Assembly: GCA_030549775.1 (NCBI GenBank)
Contig: CM060181.1
Location: 51,714,218 to 51,778,217 of the forward strand
Reading direction: 5' to 3'
Origin: Tamarix chinensis
Lineage: Eukaryota; Streptophyta; Magnoliopsida; Caryophyllales; Tamaricaceae
DNA length: 64,000 bases
This document shows, in pieces, positions 1 to 12,774 of the stretch. The first letter of the stretch is position 1. Each line of letters opens with the position of its first letter. Below the pieces are notes generated by a model. That model ran no database searches, was not told where the DNA came from, and was given only the letters and a program-made list of their open reading frames with translations. Both the position numbers and the translations under genes were made by a program.

Positions 1-5
1 GTTTA

Positions 6-480
6 CAAAATAATTCAGCTACTTGGAGCGTAGCCAAGCTCCAGAAAATTGTAGGGAGAGGGGATATTAGGGAAGAGCAAGTGGTGAGAATTTCATTTTT
101 AATTGCCTTCTATCATCTTACATTCTATATCTTTATATAGGTATGTAGCTACGTTTACTAACGCTGACCGTAGCAATTCTGTTGCAACATATCATACAAA
201 TATTGTCACAGATCCACAAGTAGCTAACACCTCACCCTACTACCTTGCTCTAACATTCTAGATATAATAACAAAAAAAAAAGATAATAACTAAAGGATAT
301 TTTCATACCAACACATTATGGAGGAAATGGTGCTAAACAAGGATATAATCCTTCAGCTTGATGGACTTTCGGAAAGTAAGCTTGGGCCTAACAAGGGAAA
401 TTGATTACTTTTAAGTTTCTTTTGCTGGTAGCCCCTTTTTTGGCCAATTAGTATCAGTACTTGAACTTTGTCCTATATCA
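6..480 (-). repeat. 3' LTR of the minus-strand gypsy element
   Basis: This aligns with 12775-13260 from end to end, with many substitutions and one short local duplication in the other copy. In minus orientation it starts TGATATAGG at 480. The end near position 6 has lost its canonical dinucleotide. The coding frame of pol runs up to its edge. Confidence 0.85.
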
Positions 481-3435
481 TTTCCAACCCCATGAAGACC
501 AACCTTGTCCCTAACGTTTAACTGAGAAAAACTGATATTGAATTAATGAAGTGCTTCCCAAGTGTCCTCATGATTGCCGCAACCTTTCTAATGGACTAGT
601 ACCTCTTGTTGCCGTTTGTGATTGCACTTGATGATGCGAGTATCCAAAATCTATTATGGTGCATAAGCTAGCTGGAATTCACAAAAGTCAATAGGCAGTG
701 GTGATGGGGTGGTGTTAGCTGGGTCTAGGTAACATTTTAGGACTAAGATGCAGAACCATAGGTGAATTTTGAAGAGGGATTTTGAGATTATAGGCAACCT
801 TGCCAATGCACTCGATCGAGTATCACAAAAGCCCATGATGCTTTTTTTGAAAGCTTGTGGTAGATCATATGGCAAATCGTGGATTAGTAGTAAGGATGGA
901 GCCTGACAAGGACCCAAAAGCTCACAAAAAAAATTCATATCACCATGGTGCTGATTAGGTTGATCTTTCATTTGGAGCTAAGCACACCTCAAGTTGTCCT
1001 TAATAAGCTCTAACAGTTGGTCATGCTCCTCAAACAAATCATCCAACTTGACAGTAGTGCTGGAGGATAAGTAGTTATAAATAAGTGGAGAAGGCATCCA
1101 TAGACAAATTGAAAGGGCGGCATGCCAAGGTGTCCACAAATTACCTAGATACATGTCTTACCAAAATTAGAAGGTAAGTTGGTAATAAAATCCATACTAA
1201 TGTCATCCTAGACAAGTTCTAGAATTGGCACAGGCTGGAGTAACCCCTTAGGAGCTATAGACTTTGACTTAACCTGCAAGAAGACACTACATAGTTGGAT
1301 CAAATCAAAGATGTCCTGCAGGAGCATTGGCTAATAGAAATTATCCGCAACTCAATCCAAGGTATACACAACTCCCGAGTTAGCCCCCGTAATAAAGAAT
1401 CATGATATTTACTCACTATTTGATTCTATAAATTAGAGGGGATAAATAATCTCTTATCCTTTAGTAATAATCCATCTGTTACCTATAATTTAGGCTAGCG
1501 ACCAAGATTATTCAATTTTTTATGGTCCAACAGCGCAGACTATCTACAATGGTGTTGTGGCTGCCTAGTTGATATTCAATTTTGAATTCATAACTAAGGA
1601 GCTTGAAAAGCCATCATTGTTGTTCCGCTGTTTAAATTATTTGAGAGAGAAACAGGTAGAGGATATGGTGGTATGTCACCACTATAAAAGGGCATCCTAG
1701 TAAGTAATGGTATCACAGCTTCATAGTAGTTGTGATCGTGAATATCTCCCAAGAGTAGGCTAAAGCTTGTCAGAGAGATGGAAAAAGCAATTTACAGTAA
1801 AGGGAAAGTGGATAGTGTAAATTGCTTTTTCCATCTCTCTGATAAGCTTTAGCCTACTCTTGCATCAAGGAGAACAATAAATTCAAGGGAAGAGTCAGGC
1901 AGGCCTAACACAGGGGCTTGTGTCATGGCATCCTTGAGGTGTTGCAAGACCTAGTCAATATCTGGGCTCTAATGAAATTTAACGTCAATAAATCTGTAAG
2001 AGGGGCAGCAATTTCAGAGTAGTGTCAAATAACTTTATGATAATGACCAGTCAAACCTAAAAATTTATAGAAATCCAAATCCTATCAAGCTTAGGTCACT
2101 CTGACATAGCATGAATTTTATATCGATCAACTTGGACTATCTTTGAGGAGATCACATGATCAAGGTAATAGCGCTGGATAAGGTCAAAGGCATATTTAGA
2201 GAATTTAGTGAAGAGTTGGTGTGATTTGAGAAGGTCAAGGATAATTTTGAGGTGGTGAAGTTGTGTGGTTCAATTAGGGCTATATATTAGTATGTCATCA
2301 AAAGAATAAGGGCAAACTTGTGGATTTAAGGGAAAAAAATGTGGTTCATTGTGGCTTGGAATGTCATCAAGGCATTAGTTAGGCCAAATGACATGATTAA
2401 AAATTAATAATGCTCTTCGTGGGTTCTGAATGTAGTTTTGTAAGTGTTAGGGGGTGTACTCGGATTTGATGATACCCACTTCTAAAATCAAAATTTGAAA
2501 ATACATGGCCCCAAATAATTCGTCAAGCTATTTAACCATTATAGGTATTAGAAATTAATCCTAAGGGTTATATAATTCAATGTGTGGTAGTCAACATAAA
2601 ACTTCCAAGTGACATCCTTCTTTTTGACTAGGAGCACAAGTGTTGAGAACAGACTTGTGGATGGTTGGATAATTTTTATGGTTAACATTTCATGCACTTG
2701 TTTTTCAATCTCTATTTAAGGAAATGGGGTAGTAATAGGGTCTAATGTTAATGGGTTTAGAGTTGGGCTTGAGTTTAATGTGGTGGTCAAGGTTATAGTG
2801 AGGAGGTAATGCATTGAGGCTTGAAGAATACAATAAAATACTAGGTTTTTTATTTATTGAAGCTTGGAAGGGAGAAGGTGGTTGGGAATTGGATGAGCTT
2901 TGGTCAAGGATAGTGGATGGAGTCAAGTAGAAAAAGGTTGAGGTAGACTCTATGGTATGAACCTATTTGAGTTGTTTGTGGGTTATTAGAAGAGGTTGTA
3001 GTGGGGGCTTAATGCCTTAAAGGATGATGGGTTGGGATTCTTTGTGCAAAGTCAGAGTAAGGGTGTGATGGTCTGTAATCATGAGCCTAGGGTTCATTAG
3101 CCACTTAATTCCCAATACCATCTCTACTCTAGCAATTTGTAAGATGTGTAGTTCCACAACAATCTCAAGCCCTTGAATCCAAACAAGTAGGGAAAAGCAA
3201 GTAAGTTTGTTGTGTAACGTACTACCATTGCCTACCATCATCAAGAATCAAAGGTTTTTGTCAACCTTGAGCCCCAAAAATTGTGCAAATCTAAGGTGTA
3301 TATAGTTTTGGGTGTTGCATGTGTCCATAAGCACAATTTGCTATGAAACCATTGATAATGAGCGGTAGCTGACGATATAGGAAACAGTTGTGTCGATGGG
3401 GGCATGGAGGGATATTACAGCGTTTATAGCTCGAA
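481..3435 (-). pseudogene. gypsy pol remnant: protease, reverse transcriptase, chromodomain-like tail
   Basis: The polyprotein of the gypsy element, read on the minus strand. Around 3345-3020 it resembles the retropepsin region (motifs like VMVGNG and VLGIKWL). Around 2926-2705 it matches the linker into reverse transcriptase (LPPHYNLDHHIKL and NIRPYYYP). Around 650-545 it reads as a chromodomain-like tail (EVLVH, then a stop where tryptophan is usual, then HEDTWEAL). The catalytic reverse transcriptase and integrase cores between 2700 and 700 are too decayed for me to place motif by motif. A 47-bp inverted repeat at 1750-1862 interrupts the RNase H or integrase part. Stops in all frames make it non-functional. 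Confidence 0.75.
1750..1862. repeat. Near-perfect 47-bp inverted repeat with 19-nt loop
   Basis: The arms 1750-1796 and 1816-1862 are reverse complements with one mismatch in 47; the loop is 1797-1815. The palindrome lies inside decayed gypsy pol. One arm reads as pol-like sequence, so the other is probably an inverted local duplication. The arms are far better conserved than the surrounding element, which suggests a recent origin or gene conversion. Confidence 0.85.
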
Positions 3436-3612
3436 CATTAGGCGAATATCGATACCAAGTCTATTGTAACTTTAATTTTATTGATTCAATTAAAGTCATC
3501 CACTCCTATTTTGTATGAGTTAGTTTAGTATCAAGCTGATTCTTCGTAAATCAGTTATACCTTGTACTCTATATATGCTAACTTTTCTAATGATAATCAA
3601 GATCTTTCAACA
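3436..3612 (+). repeat. 5' LTR of the copia element
   Basis: This short LTR of about 177 bp aligns with 10747-10835 joined to 11556-11651. Its end TTTCAACA is followed some nucleotides later by TGGTATCAAGATCC (3623-3636), a degenerate match to the initiator-methionine tRNA primer site common in copia elements. The start lacks the first bases seen in the 3' copy. Confidence 0.7.
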
Positions 3613-5334
3613 GTCTCTTCTTTGGTATCAAGATCCAAGTTCCTTCACTAATTACTCTTAATTAGTTTTGCAACAGTCAATCTTTGAGCCCTACCACTAT
3701 CCCTCCCAGCTCCTACCCTAATTTCCCCATAACCTCTCAACCTGAAACTTCTCACTACCGCTTCTACTACTCCAACACTCATCATTTCTTTCCCTTCCAT
3801 ATCAATTAATTAGATCATGGTAATTATTCCCTTTAGAGAACCACAATCATAGTAGCGTTAGAATATTTTGAACTTCAATTCAATCATGCATATGCTTCGA
3901 AGAATGCTTTTAATATTTTCACACTACTAGCTGGACTCAAATTCCCTATTGATAATGATCATCATTTGATTCTAGGGCATCTAATCATGTTACTACTGTC
4001 TTAATGATCTCTCCATCCATGGTGAATATTCTGGGAATGTGAAAGTATCACATGGAAATGGAATGACACCTTCTATTACTCACATTGGATCATCTACTAT
4101 CTTAACTCATAAACAACCACTTATTTTATCTAATATGTTATCTGTGTCACACATATATAAAAACCTTATGAGTGTCTCCCAATTAATGAAATACAATAAT
4201 GTTTACATTGAATTCTTTAATAACACTTGTGTGTAAAAAACTCTCAGGGACTTCTTCTCCTCAAGGAACATCTTAAAAATGGCCTCTATAAATTTCCCTC
4301 CATTTTGTCTTCGCCAAGTGTATTCCTTGGCGTAAAAACACATCTTTATGGTTGGCACTCTCGCCTTAGTCATCCCAATGAAAGAATAACATGCAACCTC
4401 ATCTTTGATTTTTCCTTACTAGTATCACCCAACACCTTCCCTCAAGTCTGTGGTTTATGTCAACTTGGCAAGTCCCATCATAGTCCTGTAGTCATGTCAC
4501 ATTAGTGTTCCCCTAACCCCTTCAATAATATTTATTAAGATGCTTGAGGTCCTACTCCTGTACCCTCTCTTAATGGAAATTACTATTGTGTTTCATTCCT
4601 TGATGATTATTCTAAGTATCTGTAAATTTATTTTATGGCACATAAGTCTCAAGTTCTCAATATCTTTCATCCATTTCATGCTATAATCCAAAACCACTTT
4701 CAATTAACAATAAAATTTGTCCAAACTGATTGGGGTGGGGAATATCTTACCATCTCCAAATTTCTAAATAATCCTGGCATCATACATTAAATTTCATGTC
4801 CCTACACATAAGAACAAATTGTTACCTTAGAATATTAGAATTGTGATATCATTAATAAAGGTTAGACTCTCATTGCCCATGCTGATCTTCCATTCATTTT
4901 ATGGGAGCATGCCTTTCACACATTCACCCACCGAATTGATTACACCATCATAATTCTTCTTATTAATTATTCACCACATTAGCTTCTTTTCAAAATAAAT
5001 CCTTCATAATGCATCTCTCCACACATTTAGTTGCCTCTATTATCCATATATTCATTCTTACAACTTAAATAAAATGTTTTTTTTTTGCTCCACTCTATGT
5101 GTCTTCATCAGCTACAACTCTCATCATCGTGGTTATCTCTACTTCTATCCATCCACCTCTCAAGTTTACATCTCCTACCACATCATCTTTGATGAATCAT
5201 AGTTTTTCTACAACACTCTTACATACTTGTCTTCCTCCACTCCCAATCAGCGTCTCCCTTCCACCTCTCTATGTCTCATATAGCAAGCAGCTACACCTAC
5301 TTCACCTACTCACACCCCAACACCAAATTTGGCA
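3613..5334 (+). pseudogene. copia pol remnant, part 1: GAG-pre-integrase and integrase
   Basis: Residues around 4030-4230 (GNGMTPSITHIGSSTI and LMSVSQLMKYNN) match the copia GAG-pre-integrase region, continuing to about 4500. At about 4540-4830 the integrase core appears: FLDDYSKY, FVQTDWGGEY, then ISCPYT. Several stops and frame changes break it. Translation continues past the inserted LTR at 7224. Confidence 0.8.
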
Positions 5335-5339
5335 CATGA

Positions 5340-7218
5340 TGAGTTCATATTTTGACACATTTTATACCCTTATAATCTTAGTTTTTAGTATTTTATTTAA
5401 CTGATATAGCTGAATAATTATTGTTTTATGCTTAAGTGGTAAAAATTGTATAAATAATATTATTTGAGCTAAAATGATATAAATTAAGTAAATTTAGAAT
5501 AAAATATTATTTATTAATATTTATTTAATTTTATTTTGTAAGTATTATTTTTAAATAAATAATAATAATAAAAAAGATTTGGACCTTTGGACCAACGGCC
5601 CAAAAGCCGAAGGCCCAAAGGCCCGAAACAAGAACGGAAGAAAAAATGCAGCAGCGAGAGACAAAAACAAAGACGGACGAGATGTGGGCTAAGAGACAAG
5701 TCAGCAAGGGCTGACGTGTAAAGGTAGATAGGCGCATAAAAAAAAGAGAAGAAGAAGAGAGCGGCAGAGAGCCGCAGAGAGATGCATGAAATGATGAAGA
5801 AAAGTCAGTCGTCAGGGGTGACGTGGCACGGAAAGGGCAACGCAGAGAGTGCGAGCGTATAAGGCTGCATGTTATAGATATAGGACTGCATTAATTGATG
5901 AGACGGGGGGCGGCAGAGCCGTAGAGAAAAAGAAGAGAGCCTTCACAGGCTCGGAGCAGCAAATAGAGAGGCTCGATGGCACAGAGTGTGAGGGAGACGT
6001 CGAGGGTGTGCGGCAGGGCCTGACGCACGGACTTCGAGGAAGCCGCACAGGTCGAGATCGACGCCTCCTCCGTCGTCAGTGAGAATAAAAAAAGAAAAGA
6101 ATTACTGCACTGAAATCAAGGCACCGAAAGAAGAAAAATAAGAGGAAAGAATTTATACCGATAGAATTTATTTCAAATAAAATTAATTTTTATCTGAATA
6201 AATTCTTAATCTTTTATTCAAAATTAATTATGGATATTTCTTTCTCTTATTTTAATTTATATTTTAGATATATATTTTTGTATAATTAATTCTATAATTA
6301 TGGCTAGCTGATTATTTATTGTTAGGGAATAAATTGAAACCCTGGATTATGGTTTGAATTATAATTTTATTTTCTTTGTTTCGTGAGATTGTTTCTTAAC
6401 TCTATATTAATTGCTATCATTTATATATATGATTTTGTCAAGTATAGTTTATTTGGTGCATGTCTTGTTCTGGTTTCCTCATAAATGACAGTATGTAGGA
6501 TTATTTGCCTGCAAGGTGGCCATCTAAATATACTAGAATCTATATGTATAAATTGCAGCTAGGTTAGATAACAATTCACCTAATAGTTTTGTGATTCTAA
6601 TCGAAGTGGTAAAACGTTTCGATACGTGTGGGTCAAGGAAAGGAAATACAGCTAGATATGCGTTTTGTACTAGCCTGAGTACTTAGATTGACAGCCTTCC
6701 ACTTACACTTAATGCATTAAATCTAGTTAAATATAGGAGCCGCTTGTTGCTGTTATACTGTTAGTATTTAATAGGGTTGATATAGGCACGTGGTCGTATT
6801 AATTAATTAAGGGAAGTAATATAAGGTGTATGGACCTGCGTTTCATGTACAACTTGGTTGATCTCATTCTCACGATTAAATATTGACTTAGAAATTAATA
6901 TTATATTTCAACCTAATCTAGTGGTGGATTTTGATTTCCCTAGCATCTTTATCATATTTGCGGGTTTCCTATTATTTTTATTGTTATTAGTTTACTTTAT
7001 TTTATTTAATCCTTCATTATTATTTTTATAACCCACATTAGTATTTTCCTTATTTATTTATTCTATGTTATTTAGGATTTTTATTTTTAGTTTTAGTTTT
7101 ATTTCCAAGCTAGTTAAATACAGGTGAACCCTCTCAATCCCCGGCTAGAACGATACCCTTATTTACCAGTGCCACAATTGGCAACAAAAGGGTTTAAATT
7201 GTGTGCCAGCTACGGTCA
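5340..7218 (+). repeat. Athila-type solo LTR in the copia element, plus strand
   Basis: About 1.88 kb. It starts TGAGTTCATATTTTGAC and ends GGTCA. It aligns with the 5' LTR of the large element at 40451-49619, the 3' LTR from 62955, and the inverted copy at 8805-10618. All share an AT-rich start, a GC-rich middle naming runs like GGCCCAAAGG, and a long conserved end with TCTAGTGG and CCCTCTCAATCC. Flanks are catga and cacta, a poor duplication; gcaca occurs at 5332-5336 and 7224-7228 as an alternative. Copia coding resumes directly after it. Confidence 0.82.
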
Positions 7219-7223
7219 CACTA

Positions 7224-8804
7224 GCACAACCCATCACAAGTTCCAAACCAAATTCACCTCCACATGATGCCCCGTCCTCGATTTCCATATATCTTCACCC
7301 TCCTAACCCACCTCACTCTTCACATCAATCTCGATGCCTTATTCATCAATCAACCCATCATATGGCGATATGTGCTTGCACTGGTCATCTTAAACCTTGC
7401 ATTCTTAATTTTACCACCATATCTTATGAGACTCTATAAACTACACACCAAGATAATAAAGATCCCGTATGGCATGTAGTAATGGACAAAGAGTAATCTA
7501 CCCTCCGATGTAACTATGCTTAGTCCCTTGTCCCTAATCTAGCTCACACTAACATAGTAGATTATAAATGGTTGTTTTATGTTAAGGATAATGCAGGTGG
7601 TTCCATTTATAGGTATTAGGAATGTCTTGTTACTTAAGGGTACAAATTATAGCCTAGATTTGATGTTTTCTAGACTTTTAGTCCAATTATCAAGCCCACA
7701 ATAATCCAATTCCATTCTCTTTAGCTATAACTCATGGTTGGTCCCTCTGAAAGTTGGATTTCAACAATGCTCAATGGTGATTTGTAATAAATAATATATA
7801 TGAAGCAAAGATCAGGTTATGTGGAATCATCTCACCCAGATTATGTGTGTTGATTAAATAAGGCCCTATACAACCTTAAATAGAAACCTAGGTTTTGTTT
7901 TAATAGCTCCATGATACTTTCATTCAGCTTAGATTCTCATTCCATCTACAACAATAGTTCTCTATTTGTTTGGCACAAAGGGTCTTATGTTGTATATGTC
8001 CTTATGTACATTGATGACATTAATTTCATGGGTAATGATCCTAGTTTTATTGATGTGTTTGTCCATACACTTAATCAACTCTTCTTCATCTCGGAATTTG
8101 GGTTTCCATCATATTTAATAAGTTTTGGAGGTGTCTCGCACTGCCACTAATATGCAATTGTGTTAGCAAAATTACATTCATGATGTTCTAAAACTTTTAT
8201 CATGCATAAATCAGTGCCAACTCCATCCCCGAAAAACACCATAACTTAACTCCTTGACCATGGTAAAACAATGTTTGATTAAACCCTCTTCTGTAGTTCT
8301 ATGGGTGCTCTCCAATACACCACTATCACACGGCCTGACATCTCATTATTTTCAATTGTGTATCTTAAATCATGCATTGTCCTTATCTCCCTCATTGGAA
8401 ATTTGTAAAATTATCTTCCATTACCTTCAAGGCACCTTGACCCATGGCATATCCTTTTGGCATGCTTCATCCTTCACTCTTATTACTTTATCTGATACAG
8501 ACTGAGCTAGAAATCCATGTGACTCTACTCTACTCTACTCATGTGACTACGATGGGAACATTATTAGTTGGTCCTCTTACATATAATCTATTGTTGCTCG
8601 GTCCAATACCAAAGCAGAATTTTAGGGCCTTATACCAAAATAGATCTTATTTAGATCTAACAAATGCTTCAAGGACTTGGTGTATCCTTTTCCTCATCTT
8701 TAGTTCTGTATTATGACAACATTAGTGCCACTTACATGATATAGAATCTAGTATTCCATAAATGGTCCAAGCACATCCAAATTGGCTACCACTTTGTTCG
8801 CATG
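7224..8804 (+). pseudogene. copia pol remnant, part 2: reverse transcriptase and RNase H
   Basis: Copia reverse transcriptase is readable at about 7450-8150. Landmarks are DPVWHVVMDKE near the start and VLMYIDDI with GNDPSFID near 8005-8060; IDD stands where copia elements carry VDD. RNase H follows at about 8260-8510 (PLSHGLTSH, HYLQGTLTHGISF, LSDTD) and its tail at about 8750-8800 (VFHKWSKHIQI and HFVR). Stops and shifts are frequent. The RNase H tail is cut by the inverted Athila-type LTR. Confidence 0.8.
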
Positions 8805-9835
8805 TGACCATAACCAACATGCAATTTAAACATTTTTATAGTTGACAGTAGTAATGGTAAATAATGATATCATTCTATACTAGGGATTGAGAGGGCTCAC
8901 TTTTATTTAGCTAGCTCATAAATAATAAAATAAAAAACTTAATTTTTACACAAAAATAAATAATAAGAAAAACATAATTTTGGGTGCTTTCAAATGAAAA
9001 AATAATAAATAAAATAAAATAATAAAAATAATAGATGAATGCAAATATGATAGATGTGCTAAGAAAATTGAAATCTAACACTATAATAGGTCTAAATATA
9101 ATAATAATTTATAAGTCATCTTTTAATTATAAGAAGGAGACTAATCAAGTTGTAAGTCAAAAGTAGCTCTACACACCTTATATTACTTTCCTGAAATAAT
9201 TAATATGACGAAGCACCAACAGTGTATCCTATTAAATGTTAGTAGTATAGTAGCAACAAGCAATTTTTATATGTAACTAGATTTATAGCATTAAGTAAAA
9301 GTGGAAGGATGTCAGTCTAAGTACCCAAACTAGTACATCAAGTGTGTCTAGTTGTATTTCTCTCCTTTGACCCCACATGTATCTAAATATTCCACTATTA
9401 CATTTAGAATCACAAACTATTAAGCGAATTGTTATCTAACCTAGCTACAATTTATACATATAAATTCTAGCATGTTCATATAGTCACCTAACAAGCATAT
9501 AATCCTGCATACTATCACTATGGGAAAACTTGAACAAGACATGTACCATAAATCATACTTGATATAATCACATATATAAATGATAACAATTAAAGTAGAG
9601 TAAAAAAAAATCTCATGAGACAAAGAAAATTAATATTATATCTCAAACCATAATCTAGGGTTTCAATCTATTCCCTGACAATAAATATTTAGCCAATTAT
9701 AATAAATAAATAAATTACATAATATATATATATATATATAATAGAGAAATAAATAATCAAAATTAATTATGGATAAAAATATAATAATTTATTCAAATGA
9801 AAATTTGCTAAATTTCATATGAAATGACTCTTATA

Positions 9836-9919
<84 letters not shown>

Positions 9920-10618
9920 TTGCCTAACTTTATATGCCTATCAGAACTTTCTCGCTCCTTCTTTTCTTTGGCATGTCACACCTGACCTCCCCGTGTTGTC
10001 TCTCTTTTTCGTTTTCTTTTTCTTTATGTTGTGGCGTTAACTCCTACTGCTTGTCCCTTCTTTATTCATCTCTTTTCTCTACTTTGAATTCTCTCCTATG
10101 ACGTCAAATTTTCTTCCTTCTCTCTCTTTTCTTTGTGTCAGGTCGGCTTCCCCACATCGTCTCTCTTTTTCTTTCTACGGCGATCCCCCTTGCTCGCTAA
10201 CTTTTGCTCCTTGCGCCCTCTTTGTTGTTCTTTTATTCTTTTTTTTTTCTCCTCTCACTCCTACTTCTCTTGGCTTCTCCTCTATTTATAAAATTCTTCT
10301 CATCCTATAACTCGCTGCCTTTTCTCAATGTCTTTTTTTTGCTGGCTCGTTAGCTCCTTTGTTTCTTTTGGTTTTTTGGGCCTTTGGTCCAAAAGACCCA
10401 AAACTTTTTTTTAATTTACCTACAAAATAAAATTAGAAAAATTAATAAATAATATTATACTTTAAACTCATTTATTTTATATCATTTAGCTCAGATAATA
10501 AAATATAAAATATTAGTATCTCTTAAGTACAAAATTATAACTATTCTTATATAAAACTCAAATATATGACCAAAAACTAAGATTAAAGGAATATAAAATA
10601 GGTCAAAATAAGTATTCA
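8805..10618 (-). repeat. Athila-type solo LTR in the copia element, minus strand
   Basis: About 1.81 kb, the reverse orientation of the LTR at 5340-7218. On the minus strand it runs from TGAATACTTATTTTGACC at 10618 to GGTCA at 8805. The flanks gcatg (8800-8804) and tcatg (10619-10623) agree at 4 of 5 positions. It contains a long (CT)n tract at 9838-9916 and a (TA)n tract near 9721-9741. Confidence 0.82.
9838..9916. repeat. (CT)n microsatellite
   Basis: Almost pure CT dinucleotide repeat with one CCC interruption, lying in the U3-like part of the inverted Athila-type LTR. Confidence 0.95.
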
Positions 10619-10623
10619 TCATG

Positions 10624-10746
10624 ATCTTATCGTTCACTACATCTCCTCTACTAATTAGAAAATGAATATTTTCACCAGACCTCTTAGCTTACCTCGCTTT
10701 AAGATCCTTTAGTCTAAACTCATTATGTCTCTCACCCAATAGGGTT
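10624..10746 (+). pseudogene. copia pol remnant, part 3: C-terminal tail
   Basis: Coding resemblance resumes after the inserted LTR. The frame reads NIFTRPLSLPRFKIL after one stop, which matches the conserved C-terminal DIFTKPL motif of copia polyproteins. It ends just before the 3' LTR start TGTTAGGG at 10747. Confidence 0.72.
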
Positions 10747-11651
10747 TGTTAGGGAATATTAGGATAATATCAATACTGAGTATATTTTAACTTCAGTTTT
10801 ACTAAAAGTCATCCACTCCTAGGTTTTAGAAGATATGATGTGGATGTTAGTTGAAAGGACTCAAAAGAACTGAATGGATATCCTTTATCTTTCAACAATA
10901 TGGCTCAAATGATTGTAAGAGGCACTCATACATTCTTATCGAACAAACAATAATAACAATATAGAACTTTAATATTTCAAAAAGATAGTAATCAAAGGGT
11001 TTTTAATGAGAACTCATAAAGAATCACTCACTAAAGATAATCAAGAGAAAATATACATCATAATTTTCCAATTATAAGAAAACTCACAAAAAAAATGAAA
11101 AGATCACAAAGAGACTTTTAATATACAACTCAAATTATTCTATATACAATATATGGAATTAAGCCTTATGTATAGGCTTTAACTCACACAAGAAACCCTC
11201 TAATACTCGTCGAAATTAGGGTTTGCTTACATAATTGTTACATAAAATCATAACTAGTGACCAAAATCCTAGTTAAGTACAACCGTCTTCTTAGCTATCC
11301 TAATCCTTGTGGCATGGATATAGTTAACTTATTCCTTTTGTAATTTCATCACATTTGACTAGTCAAACAATTTCCTAACTTATCAAGGCTTTGTTTTGTT
11401 GTATAAAAATTTCATATTTGCAAGATTCTTCATTTTTTAACGAATTCTTCAAGAAAGTATTTTTAAATTGGAAACTACTTCTAAGAACCTCAAGAAACAT
11501 CCTAAACATGCCTAAGAAATATTTTTAGATGTATAAACATATTTCACTTGCATCAAGTTAGGTTAGTATCCAGCTAATTCTTCGTAAATCAGTTATGCCC
11601 TTATACTCTATATATTCTACATTGTGTAATGATAATCAATGTATTTCAACA
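10747..11651 (+). repeat. 3' LTR of the copia element, carrying an insert
   Basis: The segments 10747-10835 and 11556-11651 together align with the 5' LTR at 3436-3612. They share CATCCACTCCTA, then ATTCTTCGTAAATCAGTTAT, then TAATGATAATCAA. The middle 720 bp are foreign and are annotated separately. Confidence 0.75.
10836..11555 (-). mobile_element. Putative 720-bp solo LTR inside the copia 3' LTR
   Basis: The insert begins TGATGTGG and ends GCATCA, so it has TG...CA ends on either strand. It is flanked by agata (10831-10835) and agtta (11556-11560), 4 of 5 matching. A TATA-like stretch near 11140-11155 reads better on the minus strand. No coding sequence is present. A solo LTR is the simplest reading; the family is not recognised. 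Confidence 0.5.
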
Positions 11652-11656
11652 TTCTT

Positions 11657-12774
11657 TTACCACCACATCACCTTCTTCCATATCCTCTATTGAAAGTAGA
11701 TAAAAGATTCATTGGTTTGTCATTTTATGCCATGGTTTGAAATTCTCATTGCACTTGAAACAAATGCCCTTGGTTCATCTTTGCTTGATTTCAATGTTGG
11801 AGAGTTAACTGCAAGGGGATAAGATAGGCTTTTGTGAACGTGGTAAGGGTGGAATCAATAATAGGGGTGGAGTAGGTGGTGGTCCAAGTGGTGGATTTGG
11901 TGGTGAACGATCTTGACTAAAACAATTAAAGGGAGCTAAAGAATTGGGGTGCTTAAGGGAAGTAAGTTTAGATAGCTTAATGGCATAAGTGATGCTTGTA
12001 GGTTTGAACATCACAAGTTCATTATAGATGTGAGGTTTCAAACCTCGGGTAAAGTAGTTCATGACAACAACTAGTGGAAGTTTTGTGATACAATTGTTGA
12101 AGGTTTCAAATATCTCTTGCTACTCCTTTAAACTACCAGTCTATTATAGCTTAAATATGATAGCTTGTGGGTTGTTGAAGGTGGACAGAGCAAAGCGCGG
12201 CTCAAATGTACAAGCTAAGGCTAACCAAGAGGATAATTTCTATTTGTGGAACATCTATTAGAACAAACTAAGTGCTAGTAAAGTCTTGTGGAAGATGACA
12301 ATATCAATGTGTTCCTAATCATTGTTGCCAAAAAGAGGTCAGTCACATCATGGTGATTTCTAAGTCAGCAGTAGTGGCTTATACAGAGCTTCAGTCATTA
12401 GAAATGGTTAAATGGGTGGTGTAGGAAGGAGAGGTGGGATGGGGGTTTTAGAGTTGGATAGGGTGGGTACCTGAGTGGTGGTGTTTGGTGTTAAGGTTGG
12501 GACCAATGAAGGCAATTGATCCCTTTGTTCCAATTTCCACAGAATTTCAGTGTAGAGGAAAGTGTGTTGGTTGATGATGGTGGTGTGTTGGTTGTGGAGG
12601 TTGTTAACAATCTAGGTAAGGCTATGGATGCTTTGGGTGAAGGTAGTGATGGTGGAATCATGGGCTTGTATAAAGTCCTTGATTTTTGTAATGGTATCTT
12701 TAGTGGTACAAGCTTGATTTTGATGGGGTGGGTGATTACTGTTGATCATAGTGCTCTCTTAATGAAAACCCCAA
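11657..12774 (-). pseudogene. gypsy gag remnant
   Basis: Minus-strand gag region of the gypsy element, next to its 5' LTR. The clearest part is 12060-11940: YFTRGLKPHIYNEL followed by a segment ending AIKLSKL, matching the retrotransposon gag pattern in which FxxGLxPxI leads to a segment on large-residue and lysine spacing. The upstream part is broken by stops. A proline-rich stretch follows downstream, as is common after the gag core. Confidence 0.6.

Larger units (their letters stand above)
3436..11651 (+). mobile_element. Ty1/copia retrotransposon remnant, interrupted three times
   Basis: A plus-strand element inserted in the gypsy element above. The LTRs are about 3436-3612 and 10747-11651, the second enlarged by an insert. 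Between them, in order, are a GAG-pre-integrase region, integrase, reverse transcriptase and RNase H. Integrase before reverse transcriptase is the copia order. Two Athila-type solo LTRs (5340-7218 and 8805-10618) cut the coding part into three. The outer boundaries are approximate: no clean 5-bp duplication is visible, though acatt occurs at both junctions. Confidence 0.82.

Noticed and set aside
1750..1862. A microRNA gene
   Set aside because: A perfect hairpin alone is not enough; it sits in decayed gypsy pol and there is no expression evidence. It is reported as an inverted repeat.
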